Source: Verrucomicrobiota bacterium (GTDB taxonomy: Bacteria > Verrucomicrobiota > Kiritimatiellia > Kiritimatiellales > Tichowtungiaceae). From it: 6,004 bases of DNA. Shown here one piece after another: positions 1 to 6,004 of this stretch (its first letter is position 1; every line of letters begins with the position of its first letter). A model generated the notes under the pieces. That model saw nothing but the letters and a program-made list of their open reading frames with translations. It did no database searches and was not told the origin of the DNA. Position numbers and translations under genes: made by a program. The stretch is from positions 1 through 6,004 of the forward strand of contig JAUXCB010000101.1 of NCBI GenBank assembly GCA_030619095.1, given 5' to 3'.

Positions 1-390
1 ATCACTCTCGTACGGGTGGAAGATGCCTTTCGGAGTATGAAAAGCGATTTGGGATTGCACCCATTCCATCACCAGCTCGCCCAGCGCTGCCGGGCGCACA
101 TCTGGATCACCGTACTCGCCTACCACCTTCTTCGCTGGATCGAGCACTCGCTCAAGCTCTCCGGCTACGAAAGCACTTGGCGCACCCTGAGGCGTCAGCT
201 CGACACCCAATGGGTGCATACCCTTGTTTTCATAGCCTCTTCAAGTTCTTACCCTGACTCAGTTTTCAGAACTTTAACGGCTGGATATAGGATTAAAGGC
301 TCGAAAGAAGAGGGAGAGTTCATCATAAAAAGAGTTCACCTTTCACCCTCTTGGAGAACGATCTATGAAAGCACTGTTGCTGACGAATGA
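1..390 (+). CDS. Transposase, C-terminal part (IS4/IS1634-like DDE family), 5' truncated by window edge
   Basis: The frame is open from base 1, so the start lies outside the window; the GTG at 16 is an internal valine. The visible start reads ITLVRVEDAFRSMKSDLGL, followed by HIWITVLAYHLL. This is the conserved C-terminal block of IS4-superfamily (IS1634-like) transposases. The glutamate at visible residue 7 (bases 19-21) is the likely last acidic residue of the DDE triad, and a lysine follows after six residues, as in the E-x6-K part of the family signature. Family resemblance is strong to about base 215 (around TWRTLRRQLDTQ) and fades after that. The last 50 or so codons are low-complexity and run into the start of the next gene, stopping at TGA 388-390. 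The native end may therefore be lost by truncation or frameshift, and the tail may be read-through. I could not locate the terminal inverted repeat, because the left end of the element is not visible. The family call is from remembered consensus. Confidence 0.8.
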   Translation: MTLVRVEDAFRSMKSDLGLHPFHHQLAQRCRAHIWITVLAYHLLRWIEHSLKLSGYESTWRTLRRQLDTQWVHTLVFIASSSSYPDSVFRTLTAGYRIKGSKEEGEFIIKRVHLSPSWRTIYESTVADE

Positions 391-1582
391 ATATCCACCG
401 AATGTGTATGGCGGAGCCGGAGTCCATGTGGAATATCTGAGCCGCGAACTGGCGAAGCTAATGGATGTGGAGGTACGTTGCTTTGGCGAACAGCGAGATG
501 ATTCTAAGCCGCTGACCGTTCGCGGAACCACCGTGGATTCCTCCCGCTTCGAGGATGCGGACCCGCGGATTAAGCCGGTGCTCAATGCCCTGGCCCACGA
601 CATCGATTTCAACATCAAACCCTCGGGCGCCGATGTGGTGCATTGCCACACGTGGTATTCGCATTTCGGAGGCATCGCCGCCAAGCTCTCCTACGGCATC
701 CCGCTGGTCATCACCGCTCATTCGCTCGAACCGCTCCGTCCGTGGAAGCGCGAGCAACTCGGCGGCGGCTATGACTTCTCCAGCTGGATCGAAAAAACCG
801 CCCTCGAAATGGCCGATGCGGTGATCGCGGTCTCCAAAGAAACCAAGGCCGATATCCTGAATCATTTTGATGTGGATGAGAAAAAGATTGAGATGATCTA
901 CAACGGAATCGATACGGATCAGTACCACTGCGTCGACACGCAGGAGTGCTTCCGGAAATACGGAATCGATCCCGATCAACCTTATGTGCTGTTTGTCGGA
1001 CGTATTACCCGTCAGAAGGGAATCGTCTATCTGGTGAATGCCATTCAGTACATCCATCCGGGCTGTCAGGTTGTGCTGTGCGCCGGGGCACCGGATACGC
1101 CGGAGATCGCGAAGGAAATGAGCGATGCGGTGGATGTGGCCCGCAAAGTGCGCGACGGCATTATCTGGATCGAGGAAATGGTCTCGAAAGAAACGGCCAT
1201 TGAGCTCTATTCCAATGCCGCCATTTTCTGCTGCCCGTCCATCTATGAACCGTTCGGCATTATCAACCTGGAAGCGATGGCCTGCGAAACGCCGGTGGTC
1301 GCCTCGGCGGTCGGAGGCATCAAGGAGGTGGTCATCGATGGTGAAACCGGTATTCTGGTGCCGGTGGAGCAGTTGAACACGGCTCCTTTTGAGCCGGTGG
1401 AGCCTGAAAAGTTTTCGAAGGATTTGGCCGATGCGGTGAACCGTCTGATCGCGGACCCGGAGCTTTGCAAGCGCATGGCTTCCGCCAGCCGCAAGCGCGC
1501 GGTCGAAACCTTCAGCTGGACCGCCATTGCCGAACAGACCGCCGAACTTTATCGCAAACTGAAGGAGGAGCACTCGTCATGA
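365..1582 (+). CDS. glgM: GT-B glycosyltransferase, GlgA (Corynebacterium-type)/GlgM family: glycogen synthase or alpha-maltose-1-phosphate synthase
   Basis: A 405-residue cytosolic GT-B glycosyltransferase, the usual length for the actinobacterial-type GlgA/GlgM family and shorter than classical GlgA. The N-terminal lobe opens with LLTNEYPPNVYGGAGVHVEYL, whose glycine-rich loop contacts the sugar nucleotide. HCHTWYSHFGG and TAHSLEPLRPWKREQLGGGY follow, both typical of this subfamily. The C-terminal lobe has FVGRITRQKG, with R213 and K218 as the expected nucleotide-phosphate contacts, and an E-x7-E motif in EPFGIINLE (E295, E303). GGAGA at 353-357, seven bases before the ATG, supports this start. 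Mycobacterial members once called glycogen synthase make maltose 1-phosphate from ADP-glucose and glucose 1-phosphate. The ATGA overlap with glgE, which uses that product, makes GlgM the better inference, but sequence alone does not exclude chain-extending glycogen synthase activity. No glgC, glgB or treS is in the window. Confidence 0.9.
   Translation: MKALLLTNEYPPNVYGGAGVHVEYLSRELAKLMDVEVRCFGEQRDDSKPLTVRGTTVDSSRFEDADPRIKPVLNALAHDIDFNIKPSGADVVHCHTWYSHFGGIAAKLSYGIPLVITAHSLEPLRPWKREQLGGGYDFSSWIEKTALEMADAVIAVSKETKADILNHFDVDEKKIEMIYNGIDTDQYHCVDTQECFRKYGIDPDQPYVLFVGRITRQKGIVYLVNAIQYIHPGCQVVLCAGAPDTPEIAKEMSDAVDVARKVRDGIIWIEEMVSKETAIELYSNAAIFCCPSIYEPFGIINLEAMACETPVVASAVGGIKEVVIDGETGILVPVEQLNTAPFEPVEPEKFSKDLADAVNRLIADPELCKRMASASRKRAVETFSWTAIAEQTAELYRKLKEEHSS
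1562..1570 (+). promoter_or_regulatory. Ribosome binding site of glgE, inside the end of glgM
   Basis: AAGGAGGAG is a near-perfect Shine-Dalgarno sequence with eight bases between it and the ATG at 1579. It decides the glgE start against upstream in-frame codons such as the ATG at 1465, which lie deep in glgM. Together with the ATGA stop/start overlap it points to translational coupling of the two genes. Confidence 0.85.
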
Positions 1583-3525
1583 TTCCCAAAGGAAGTTATT
1601 TGATCATCCAGGATGTGCAGCCGGAGATTGATAAGGGGCGCTACGCCGTGAAACGGGAGCTGGGTGATACCATTAATGTTTCCGCCGAAATTTTCAGGGA
1701 GGGACACGATATCCTCCGCGCGAAACTTCTTTGGCGAAAAGAGGGCTCCACGAAGTGGAATACTCTTCCGATGGAACATATCAATCCGGGCCTGGATCGC
1801 TGGGAGGCCTCCTTCGAACCAAAAAAAATCGGGCGGCACGAGTTTCGAATTGAAGCCTACACCGATCATTTCGCATCGTGGCAGCACGACACAAAACGAA
1901 AATATGAGGCGGGGGAGCTTCTTGAGAGCGAGGCGATTGAGGGGATTCACCTGATGCAGGACGCCGCCAAACGGGCTCCGAAGGCAGCTGCAAAACAGAT
2001 CACTAACTGGGTGGGGGAAATGGAGACCCTTGACTATGCCCGCGAGCAGGCGGCGGTGATGTTTTCCGATCCAATCACACAGACGGTTTGCGCCTATCCC
2101 CTGCGTCAGGGTGTCGAGACGGGGAGAAGCAATTCCTATCCGCTTTATATTGACCGGCTCAAGTCGCGCTACGCTTCGTGGTACGAGGTCTTCCCCCGGT
2201 CAACCGGCACGGATCCGGCTTGCAGTGCCAGCTGGAAAGATGTTGAAAACTTCCTGCCCTATGTGGCCGATCTCGGTTTTGATGTGCTTTATTTCCCGCC
2301 GATCCACCCAATCGGAAAGAGCTTCAAAAAGGGCCGTAATAATTCGCTGGAGGCGACGGAGGAGGATCCGGGTTGCCCCTATGCCATCGGAAATGAATCC
2401 GGCGGACATTTTGAGGTCTGCGAACGCCTCGGCACGATGGCAGAGTTTGAGCAGATGGTCGGGAAAGCAGGGGAGATGGGAATCGATATTGCAATCGATT
2501 TCGCCATCAACTGCTCTTACGACCACCCCTATCTCAAGGAGCATCCCGACTGGTTCTTCCGCCGCCCCGACGGCACCATCAAATATGCGGAGAACCCGCC
2601 GAAAAAGTATGAGGATATTTATCCCTTGAACTTCGACTGCGAAGATCGCGATGCGCTCTGGAATGAGATGAAGCGCTACTTCCTCTTTTGGGCCGGGAAG
2701 GGTGTGCGAATTTTCCGGGTCGACAACCCGCACACCAAACCGGTTCTTTTTTGGGAATGGGTGATCCGCGAGGTGCAGAAGGAATACCCCGACACCATCT
2801 TCCTGGCTGAAGCGTTCACCCGTCCGCGCATGATGGAAATGCTCGCCAAGGCCGGCTTCTCCCAGTCCTATACCTATTTTACATGGCGCAGTGAGAAAAA
2901 GGAGTTGATGGAGTATTTTGACTATCTGACCCGCCACCCGGTAGCCGACTATATGCGCGGGAATCTTTTCCCGACCACACCGGATATTCATCCTTCCTAC
3001 CTCCATCATGCTCCGCCGTCTGCCTTCAAAATACGGCTGGCATTGGCAACAACCCTCTCTTCGGTCTACGGCATGTATTCCGGTTTTGAGTTCTGTGAAA
3101 ACGAGCCGTTCCCCGGAAAAGAGGAGCTGAACCGTTCTGAAAAGTACGAATTCAAAGTGCGGGACTGGGAGCAGGAGGGGATTCGCGATTTTGTGCGCGA
3201 CCTCAACCGCATCCGCCATGCCAACCCGGCTTTGCAGGAATACGACAATCTTCGCTTCTGCAAATGCGGAAACGACCAGATCATCGCCTACCTCAAAGAA
3301 TCGAATGACGGGTTGAATACACTGCTTGTCATGGTGAATTTGGATGCGTATCAGAAGCAGGTGACGTTTGTGACGCTTCCCTCGGATATCCGAGGGGTAG
3401 AGAAGGACAAGGGATACGGGATGCGCGATCTGCTCAGCGGTGAAGAATATCACTGGAAGGGGTTGGAAAACTACGTTGAACTCTCTTCCGAAGAACCGGT
3501 GCAGATTTTCCGCATTGAAGCGTAA
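1579..3525 (+). CDS. glgE: Alpha-1,4-glucan:maltose-1-phosphate maltosyltransferase (GlgE, GH13_3)
   Basis: A 648-residue enzyme that transfers maltosyl units from alpha-maltose 1-phosphate to the non-reducing end of alpha-1,4-glucan, releasing phosphate. The N-terminal GlgE-specific region (about residues 1-190) starts with IQDVQPEIDKGRYAVKRELG and includes YTDHFASWQHD. The GH13 barrel spans roughly 200-550 and a beta-sandwich closes the protein. The nucleophile is D382 in FRVDNPHTKP, the acid/base E411 in FLAEAFTRPRMM, and the third carboxylate D469 in TTPDIHPSYL. The 29-residue step from D382 to E411 equals that in Streptomyces GlgE (D394, E423). AENPPKKYEDIYP carries N339, K342 and Y344, which with N383 match the remembered phosphate-binding residues N352, K355, Y357 and N395. 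An intact catalytic set argues for activity. Length fits the family. It overlaps glgM by four bases and stops at TAA. Confidence 0.95.
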   Translation: MIPKGSYLIIQDVQPEIDKGRYAVKRELGDTINVSAEIFREGHDILRAKLLWRKEGSTKWNTLPMEHINPGLDRWEASFEPKKIGRHEFRIEAYTDHFASWQHDTKRKYEAGELLESEAIEGIHLMQDAAKRAPKAAAKQITNWVGEMETLDYAREQAAVMFSDPITQTVCAYPLRQGVETGRSNSYPLYIDRLKSRYASWYEVFPRSTGTDPACSASWKDVENFLPYVADLGFDVLYFPPIHPIGKSFKKGRNNSLEATEEDPGCPYAIGNESGGHFEVCERLGTMAEFEQMVGKAGEMGIDIAIDFAINCSYDHPYLKEHPDWFFRRPDGTIKYAENPPKKYEDIYPLNFDCEDRDALWNEMKRYFLFWAGKGVRIFRVDNPHTKPVLFWEWVIREVQKEYPDTIFLAEAFTRPRMMEMLAKAGFSQSYTYFTWRSEKKELMEYFDYLTRHPVADYMRGNLFPTTPDIHPSYLHHAPPSAFKIRLALATTLSSVYGMYSGFEFCENEPFPGKEELNRSEKYEFKVRDWEQEGIRDFVRDLNRIRHANPALQEYDNLRFCKCGNDQIIAYLKESNDGLNTLLVMVNLDAYQKQVTFVTLPSDIRGVEKDKGYGMRDLLSGEEYHWKGLENYVELSSEEPVQIFRIEA

Positions 3526-3532
3526 AAGACGC

Positions 3533-3579
3533 TAAATCCCCCGCCATGGGCGGGGAAGAACCGGTTTAAAGACGATTTA
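3533..3579 (+). terminator. GC-rich hairpin after glgE, possible transcription terminator
   Basis: CCCCGCC (3539-3545) and GGCGGGG (3549-3555) form a perfect seven-base-pair stem with an ATG loop, starting 13 bases after the glgE stop. TAAATC (3533-3538) and GATTTA (3574-3579) could add an outer stem, leaving an 18-base bulge that contains the palindrome AACCGGTT. No U-tract follows the inner stem directly, and only a T-rich stretch (TTGTTT) follows the outer arm. It is therefore an imperfect intrinsic terminator. Its place between two unrelated operons fits transcript end formation or 3'-end protection. Confidence 0.4.
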
Positions 3580-3735
3580 TTGTTTCCACACAAATAATCA
3601 TCCTGTTTTCTGGAAATAGATATCAAATTATATATGCACGGGTAAAATACCATTTAAAGTTGATATAAAATTATCCCATAACTCCTCTTGTTAAAAAAAC
3701 GATCCGCTGTTGCGTTAAAAAATATCACTTTTTAG

Positions 3736-3763
3736 TTGCCATACCCCGAAGTTGGTGTAAATT
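3736..3763 (+). promoter_or_regulatory. Candidate sigma-70-type promoter of ilvB
   Basis: TTGCCA (3736-3741, five of six matches to TTGACA) and TAAATT (3758-3763, four of six to TATAAT) are 16 bases apart. They would start transcription near 3770, giving a leader of about 37 bases before the ilvB ATG. It is the best-spaced pair I found in the gap. AT-rich DNA gives many such matches by chance, so the call is tentative. Confidence 0.35.
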
Positions 3764-3792
3764 CCTGATAGTTTTTCTGTAGAGAGTGCCTT

Positions 3793-3800
3793 GGGAGGAG
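3793..3800 (+). promoter_or_regulatory. Ribosome binding site fixing the ilvB start
   Basis: GGGAGGAG lies six bases before the ATG at 3807. It overlaps the coding frame that would begin at the GTG at 3786, so it selects 3807 as the start. The next in-frame ATGs (3816, 3822) are too far from it. Confidence 0.8.
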
Positions 3801-3806
3801 AAAACA

Positions 3807-5423
3807 ATGGAATCTATGACCATGGATGGTGGACAGGCGATTATTCGAAGTCTGGAAGCAGAGGGCGTTGAGTATATCTTCGGCTATTCTGGCGGATCGG
3901 TTATTCCGATCTTTGATGCGCTGATCACCACGCCGACCCATATCAAGTTTGTTCTGGTCCGCCATGAGCAGGGAGCGGCCCATATGGCCGATGGCTATGC
4001 CCGCGCCACCGGAAAGCCCGCCGTTGTGCTCGTCACCAGCGGCCCCGGTGCCACCAATATCATCACCGGCGTCATGACCGCCCACATGGATTCAGTTCCG
4101 ATGATCTGCCTGACCGGGCAGTCCGTCTCGTGGATGATCGGCAAAGATGCCTTTCAGGAGGCGGACATCTTTGACATGACCATGCCTTGTGTGAAGCACA
4201 GCTATCTGCTTAATGCATCGGACGACATTCCGCGCACCATCCGCGAGGCGTTTCATATCGCCACCACGGGTCGCCCTGGCCCGGTTCTGATCGATATTCC
4301 CAAAGATATGAGTTCCGGATCGATGAGTGATGAGTTGCGCACAGAGATGGAAATCCCCGGCTATCAGACACACGAAGAGGACGAAATCAACATGAAGCAT
4401 GTCCAGGATATTGCTGAAGCACTCAGCCAGTCGCATAAGCCGCTGATCCTTGCCGGGCACGGAGTGCTCATTTCCGGTGCGCAAGACATCCTGCTTGAGC
4501 TCGCCGAAAAGCTGCGGGCTCCGGTCACCACCACGCTGCTAGGTAAAGGGGCCATTCCCGAAACGCACAATCTATCACTCAGCTGGCTCGGCATGCACGG
4601 GAGTGCCTATGCCAATAAAGCCGTTTGTGAGTGTGACCTTCTCCTAAACTTTGGTTCGCGTTTCGATGATCGGATTCTCGGTGACCCGAGCTGTTTCTGC
4701 AAGCAGGCGAAGGTGATCCACGTCGATATTGACCCGTCTGAAATCGGGAAAATGATTGATCCCGATCTCCACTGCATCGGCGATGCCAAAAAGGTCATGG
4801 AGGCTCTTTTGCCACATGTAGCTGAGCTGAACACCGCCTCCTGGATCAAAAAAATTGACGGGTGGAAACAGAAGTATCCATTTAAATTTAAGCGACAGGG
4901 AAGTCTCAAAATGCAGCACGTCATCGACGAGTTTTATAAACTCTCCGAGGGCAAAGCCATTGTGGTTACCGACGTCGGCCAGCATCAGATGTGGGCCGGG
5001 CAGTTCTACAAAACAGATCATCCCAACACCTTCCTCAGTTCCGGAGGGGCGGGTACCATGGGCTTCGGCCTGCCTGCGGCCATCGGTGCGCAGTTTGGCA
5101 AGCCCGATGAGCTGGTCGTTTGTTTCTGCGGCGACGGCGGTTTCCAAATGACCCTGTTTGAGCTGGCTACCGCCGCGCTCCACAAGTTGCCAATCAAAAT
5201 CGTCGTTCTGAACAACCATTACCTCGGTATGGTTCGTCAGTGGCAGGAGCTCTTCTATGAAGACCGCACCAGCGGAGTGGATTTGGAGGGGAATCCCGAC
5301 TTTGTTAAGCTGGCAGAATCCTACGGAATCAAAGGCTTCAACCTGCGCCGCCCCGGTGACGTTAAACGCATTGTGGGTGCCGCATTGGAATACAGTGATG
5401 GCCCCTGCCTCATCAACTGCTAG
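3807..5423 (+). CDS. ilvB: Acetolactate (acetohydroxyacid) synthase, large catalytic subunit, cut short by an in-frame amber codon
   Basis: ThDP- and FAD-dependent enzyme that condenses pyruvate with pyruvate or 2-oxobutyrate, the first shared step of valine, leucine and isoleucine synthesis. The N-terminal ThDP domain has YIFGYSGGSVIPIFD and RHEQGAAHMADGYARATGKP, with catalytic E54, then VTSGPGATN and DAFQEADIFDMTMPCVKHSYL. A central FAD-binding-type domain spans about 190-330. The C-terminal ThDP domain has GGAGTMGFGLPAAIGAQ and the ThDP/Mg motif GDGGFQM (G442-D443-G444) through N469-N470. W479 in MVRQWQELFYE is the residue equivalent to the sulfonylurea-site tryptophan. The frame stops at TAG (codon 539, bases 5421-5423) after CLINC, giving 538 residues. 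The same frame continues with family-like sequence to TGA at 5538-5540, for 577 codons before that stop, a normal family length. If TAG ends translation, the C-terminal arm near the active site is lost and activity is doubtful. The next gene, ilvN, encodes its partner. Confidence 0.93.
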   Translation: MESMTMDGGQAIIRSLEAEGVEYIFGYSGGSVIPIFDALITTPTHIKFVLVRHEQGAAHMADGYARATGKPAVVLVTSGPGATNIITGVMTAHMDSVPMICLTGQSVSWMIGKDAFQEADIFDMTMPCVKHSYLLNASDDIPRTIREAFHIATTGRPGPVLIDIPKDMSSGSMSDELRTEMEIPGYQTHEEDEINMKHVQDIAEALSQSHKPLILAGHGVLISGAQDILLELAEKLRAPVTTTLLGKGAIPETHNLSLSWLGMHGSAYANKAVCECDLLLNFGSRFDDRILGDPSCFCKQAKVIHVDIDPSEIGKMIDPDLHCIGDAKKVMEALLPHVAELNTASWIKKIDGWKQKYPFKFKRQGSLKMQHVIDEFYKLSEGKAIVVTDVGQHQMWAGQFYKTDHPNTFLSSGGAGTMGFGLPAAIGAQFGKPDELVVCFCGDGGFQMTLFELATAALHKLPIKIVVLNNHYLGMVRQWQELFYEDRTSGVDLEGNPDFVKLAESYGIKGFNLRRPGDVKRIVGAALEYSDGPCLINC

Positions 5424-5540
5424 GTCGAGAAGACCGATAATGTCTTCCCCATGATTCCCGCAGGAAAAGCCCTCGAGGAGATGCTGATCGAGGCACCGCA
5501 TCCGAGCCTCAAACTTGAAAAACCGACGGGATCAACCTGA
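5424..5540 (+). pseudogene. ilvB: Detached 3' end of ilvB beyond the in-frame TAG
   Basis: In the same frame as ilvB, directly after the TAG, 38 codons run to TGA at 5538-5540. They begin VEKTDNVFPMIPAGKALEEM, which is the conserved V-x-PM-x-PAG tail of acetohydroxyacid synthase large subunits. The only disruption is the stop codon itself, with no frameshift or gap. Restoring one base (for example GAG for TAG) would give a complete gene. There is no separate start or ribosome binding site, so this segment is only made if the amber codon is read through or is an error. Confidence 0.85.
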
Positions 5541-5543
5541 GCC

Positions 5544-5571
5544 AGAGGTCAGAGATCAGGAATCAGGAGTC
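5544..5571. repeat. Four tandem degenerate heptamers (consensus AGRRRTC)
   Basis: AGAGGTC, AGAGATC, AGGAATC and AGGAGTC follow each other without a gap, beginning three bases after the TGA at 5538-5540. Each pair differs by one to three purine changes. The array lies in the 83-base gap between ilvB and ilvN. TTGAACG also occurs twice just after it (5582-5588 and 5598-5604). Short arrays of this kind are seen between genes in many bacterial genomes, and no function is evident here. Confidence 0.75.
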
Positions 5572-5623
5572 AGAAAACAATTTGAACGCTTAACGAATTG
5601 AACGATCCGTAAGGAGTAAAACC

Positions 5624-6004
5624 ATGATCAACAATAAAACAATTCATACTCTCAGTGTTTATGTTTCGAACAAGCCCGGTGTCCTGGCGCGGATCGCCCA
5701 GACTTTTTCGCGCCGAGGCTACAACATTGAATCACTCGTTGTCTCACCCGCAATCGACGGGCATTTCTCTCGCATGACCATTGGGGTCAGTGGTGCCGAA
5801 GAGGGGCTGGGGCAGATCATCAAGCAGGTGATTAAGCTCATCGATGTGCTACACTGTACCGACCATACCTTCGACAAGGCCGTCACCAAAGAGATGGGCC
5901 TCATCAAAATTGCGGTCACGACGGATGGGCGCGGGGAGGTTTTGCAGATTGCTGAACACTTCGGCTGTAAGACGGTCGACCTTACCGATGAGTCGATCAT
6001 GCTG
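5624..6004 (+). CDS. ilvN: Acetolactate synthase small (regulatory) subunit, 3' truncated by window edge
   Basis: The first 127 residues are visible, against about 160-180 for the family, so the C-terminal part lies outside the window. It begins MINNKTIHTLSVYVSNKPGV. The ACT domain (about residues 7-80) contains NKPGVLARIAQTFSRRGYNI, ESLVVSP and SRMTIGVSG; IKIAVTTDGRGEVLQIAEHF begins the second, synthase-stimulating domain. N16, G19 and N34 align with N11, G14 and N29 of E. coli IlvH, the valine-feedback residues, so feedback inhibition is expected. The role is to bind the IlvB catalytic subunit, raise its activity and confer valine sensitivity. AAGGAG (5611-5616), seven bases before the ATG, supports the start. 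It lies 83 bases after the last ilvB stop, in the usual ilvBN order and probably cotranscribed. It could equally be named ilvH. Confidence 0.93.
   Translation, partial: MINNKTIHTLSVYVSNKPGVLARIAQTFSRRGYNIESLVVSPAIDGHFSRMTIGVSGAEEGLGQIIKQVIKLIDVLHCTDHTFDKAVTKEMGLIKIAVTTDGRGEVLQIAEHFGCKTVDLTDESIML

Larger units (their letters stand above)
3526..3806 (+). other. AT-rich intergenic region between glgE and ilvB
   Basis: This 281-base gap separates the glucan and amino acid modules. It holds the hairpin after glgE, an AT-rich stretch of about 200 bases, and the candidate ilvB promoter and ribosome binding site. I searched for an ilv leader peptide rich in Ile, Val or Leu codons and for a T-box. 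The plus-strand ATGs at 3546 and 3634 open only seven-codon and three-codon frames with no such codon run, and I saw no T-box-like sequence. GTTAAAAAA occurs twice (3690-3698, 3714-3722), 24 bases apart, with no evident function. Confidence 0.6.

Noticed and set aside
263..291. Possible glgM promoter, TTTTCA and TATAGG 17 bases apart
   Set aside because: Each box matches the consensus at only four of six positions, and it lies in a stretch that may still be transposase DNA. I could not support it as a feature.
458..1573. Long reverse-strand open frame (371 codons) opposite the glgM gene
   Set aside because: It mirrors the codon bias of the coding strand. The translation is rich in His, Arg and Gly without any domain I recognise, while the + strand gene has clear motifs and a ribosome binding site.
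2200..3453. Long reverse-strand open frame (417 codons) opposite glgE
   Set aside because: It is antisense to a well-supported GH13 enzyme and shows no recognisable domain, so it is a shadow of the coding strand.
3471..3653. Small reverse-strand open frame (60 codons) spanning the end of glgE and the intergenic gap
   Set aside because: It overlaps the glgE 3' end and the GC hairpin and has no recognisable content.
3786..3806. GTG at 3786 as an earlier ilvB start
   Set aside because: The Shine-Dalgarno sequence at 3793-3800 would lie inside the coding region, and the added residues are not part of the conserved N-terminus. The ATG at 3807 is ideally spaced.
3526..3806. Attenuator leader peptide or T-box upstream of ilvB
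   Set aside because: There is no short frame with repeated Ile, Val or Leu codons, and no T-box-like sequence was seen.
4644..5501. Reverse-strand open frame (285 codons) opposite ilvB
   Set aside because: It is antisense to the conserved ThDP-binding region of ilvB and has no recognisable family.

Overview
The window reads as a piece of a bacterial chromosome of moderate GC content. All four clear genes lie on the + strand, each with a good Shine-Dalgarno sequence. They form two metabolic modules: a storage-glucan pair (glgM/glgA-type glycosyltransferase plus glgE) and a branched-chain amino acid pair (ilvB plus ilvN). The 3' end of a DDE transposase lies at the left edge. The style of the proteins and the transposase recall the Planctomycetes-Verrucomicrobia-Chlamydiae group (perhaps Kiritimatiellota), but that is a guess from memory, not something the window proves.

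Layout. Bases 1-390 hold the C-terminal end of an IS4/IS1634-like transposase, open at the window edge, whose frame runs 26 bases into the next gene. Bases 365-1582 encode a GT-B glycosyltransferase of the actinobacterial-type GlgA/GlgM family. It overlaps by ATGA with 1579-3525, which encodes GlgE, the maltose-1-phosphate-dependent maltosyltransferase. Bases 3526-3806 are an AT-rich gap with a GC hairpin just after glgE and a candidate promoter for ilvB. Bases 3807-5423 encode the acetolactate synthase large subunit. Its frame is cut by an in-frame TAG, yet 38 further codons of clear synthase-like C-terminus follow to a TGA at 5538-5540. Bases 5541-5623 hold four tandem degenerate heptamers, and ilvN (regulatory subunit) runs from 5624 off the right edge.

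Function. GlgM is expected to make alpha-maltose 1-phosphate from ADP-glucose and glucose 1-phosphate, and GlgE to polymerise it into alpha-1,4-glucan. The stop/start overlap supports this joint reading over a plain glycogen synthase. IlvB and IlvN would form acetohydroxyacid synthase, the first shared enzyme of valine, leucine and isoleucine synthesis, with valine feedback through the ACT domain of IlvN.

The most notable observation is the amber codon in ilvB. It is either a recent nonsense mutation, a sequencing or assembly error, or a codon that is read through. I see no undescribed multi-gene system here.
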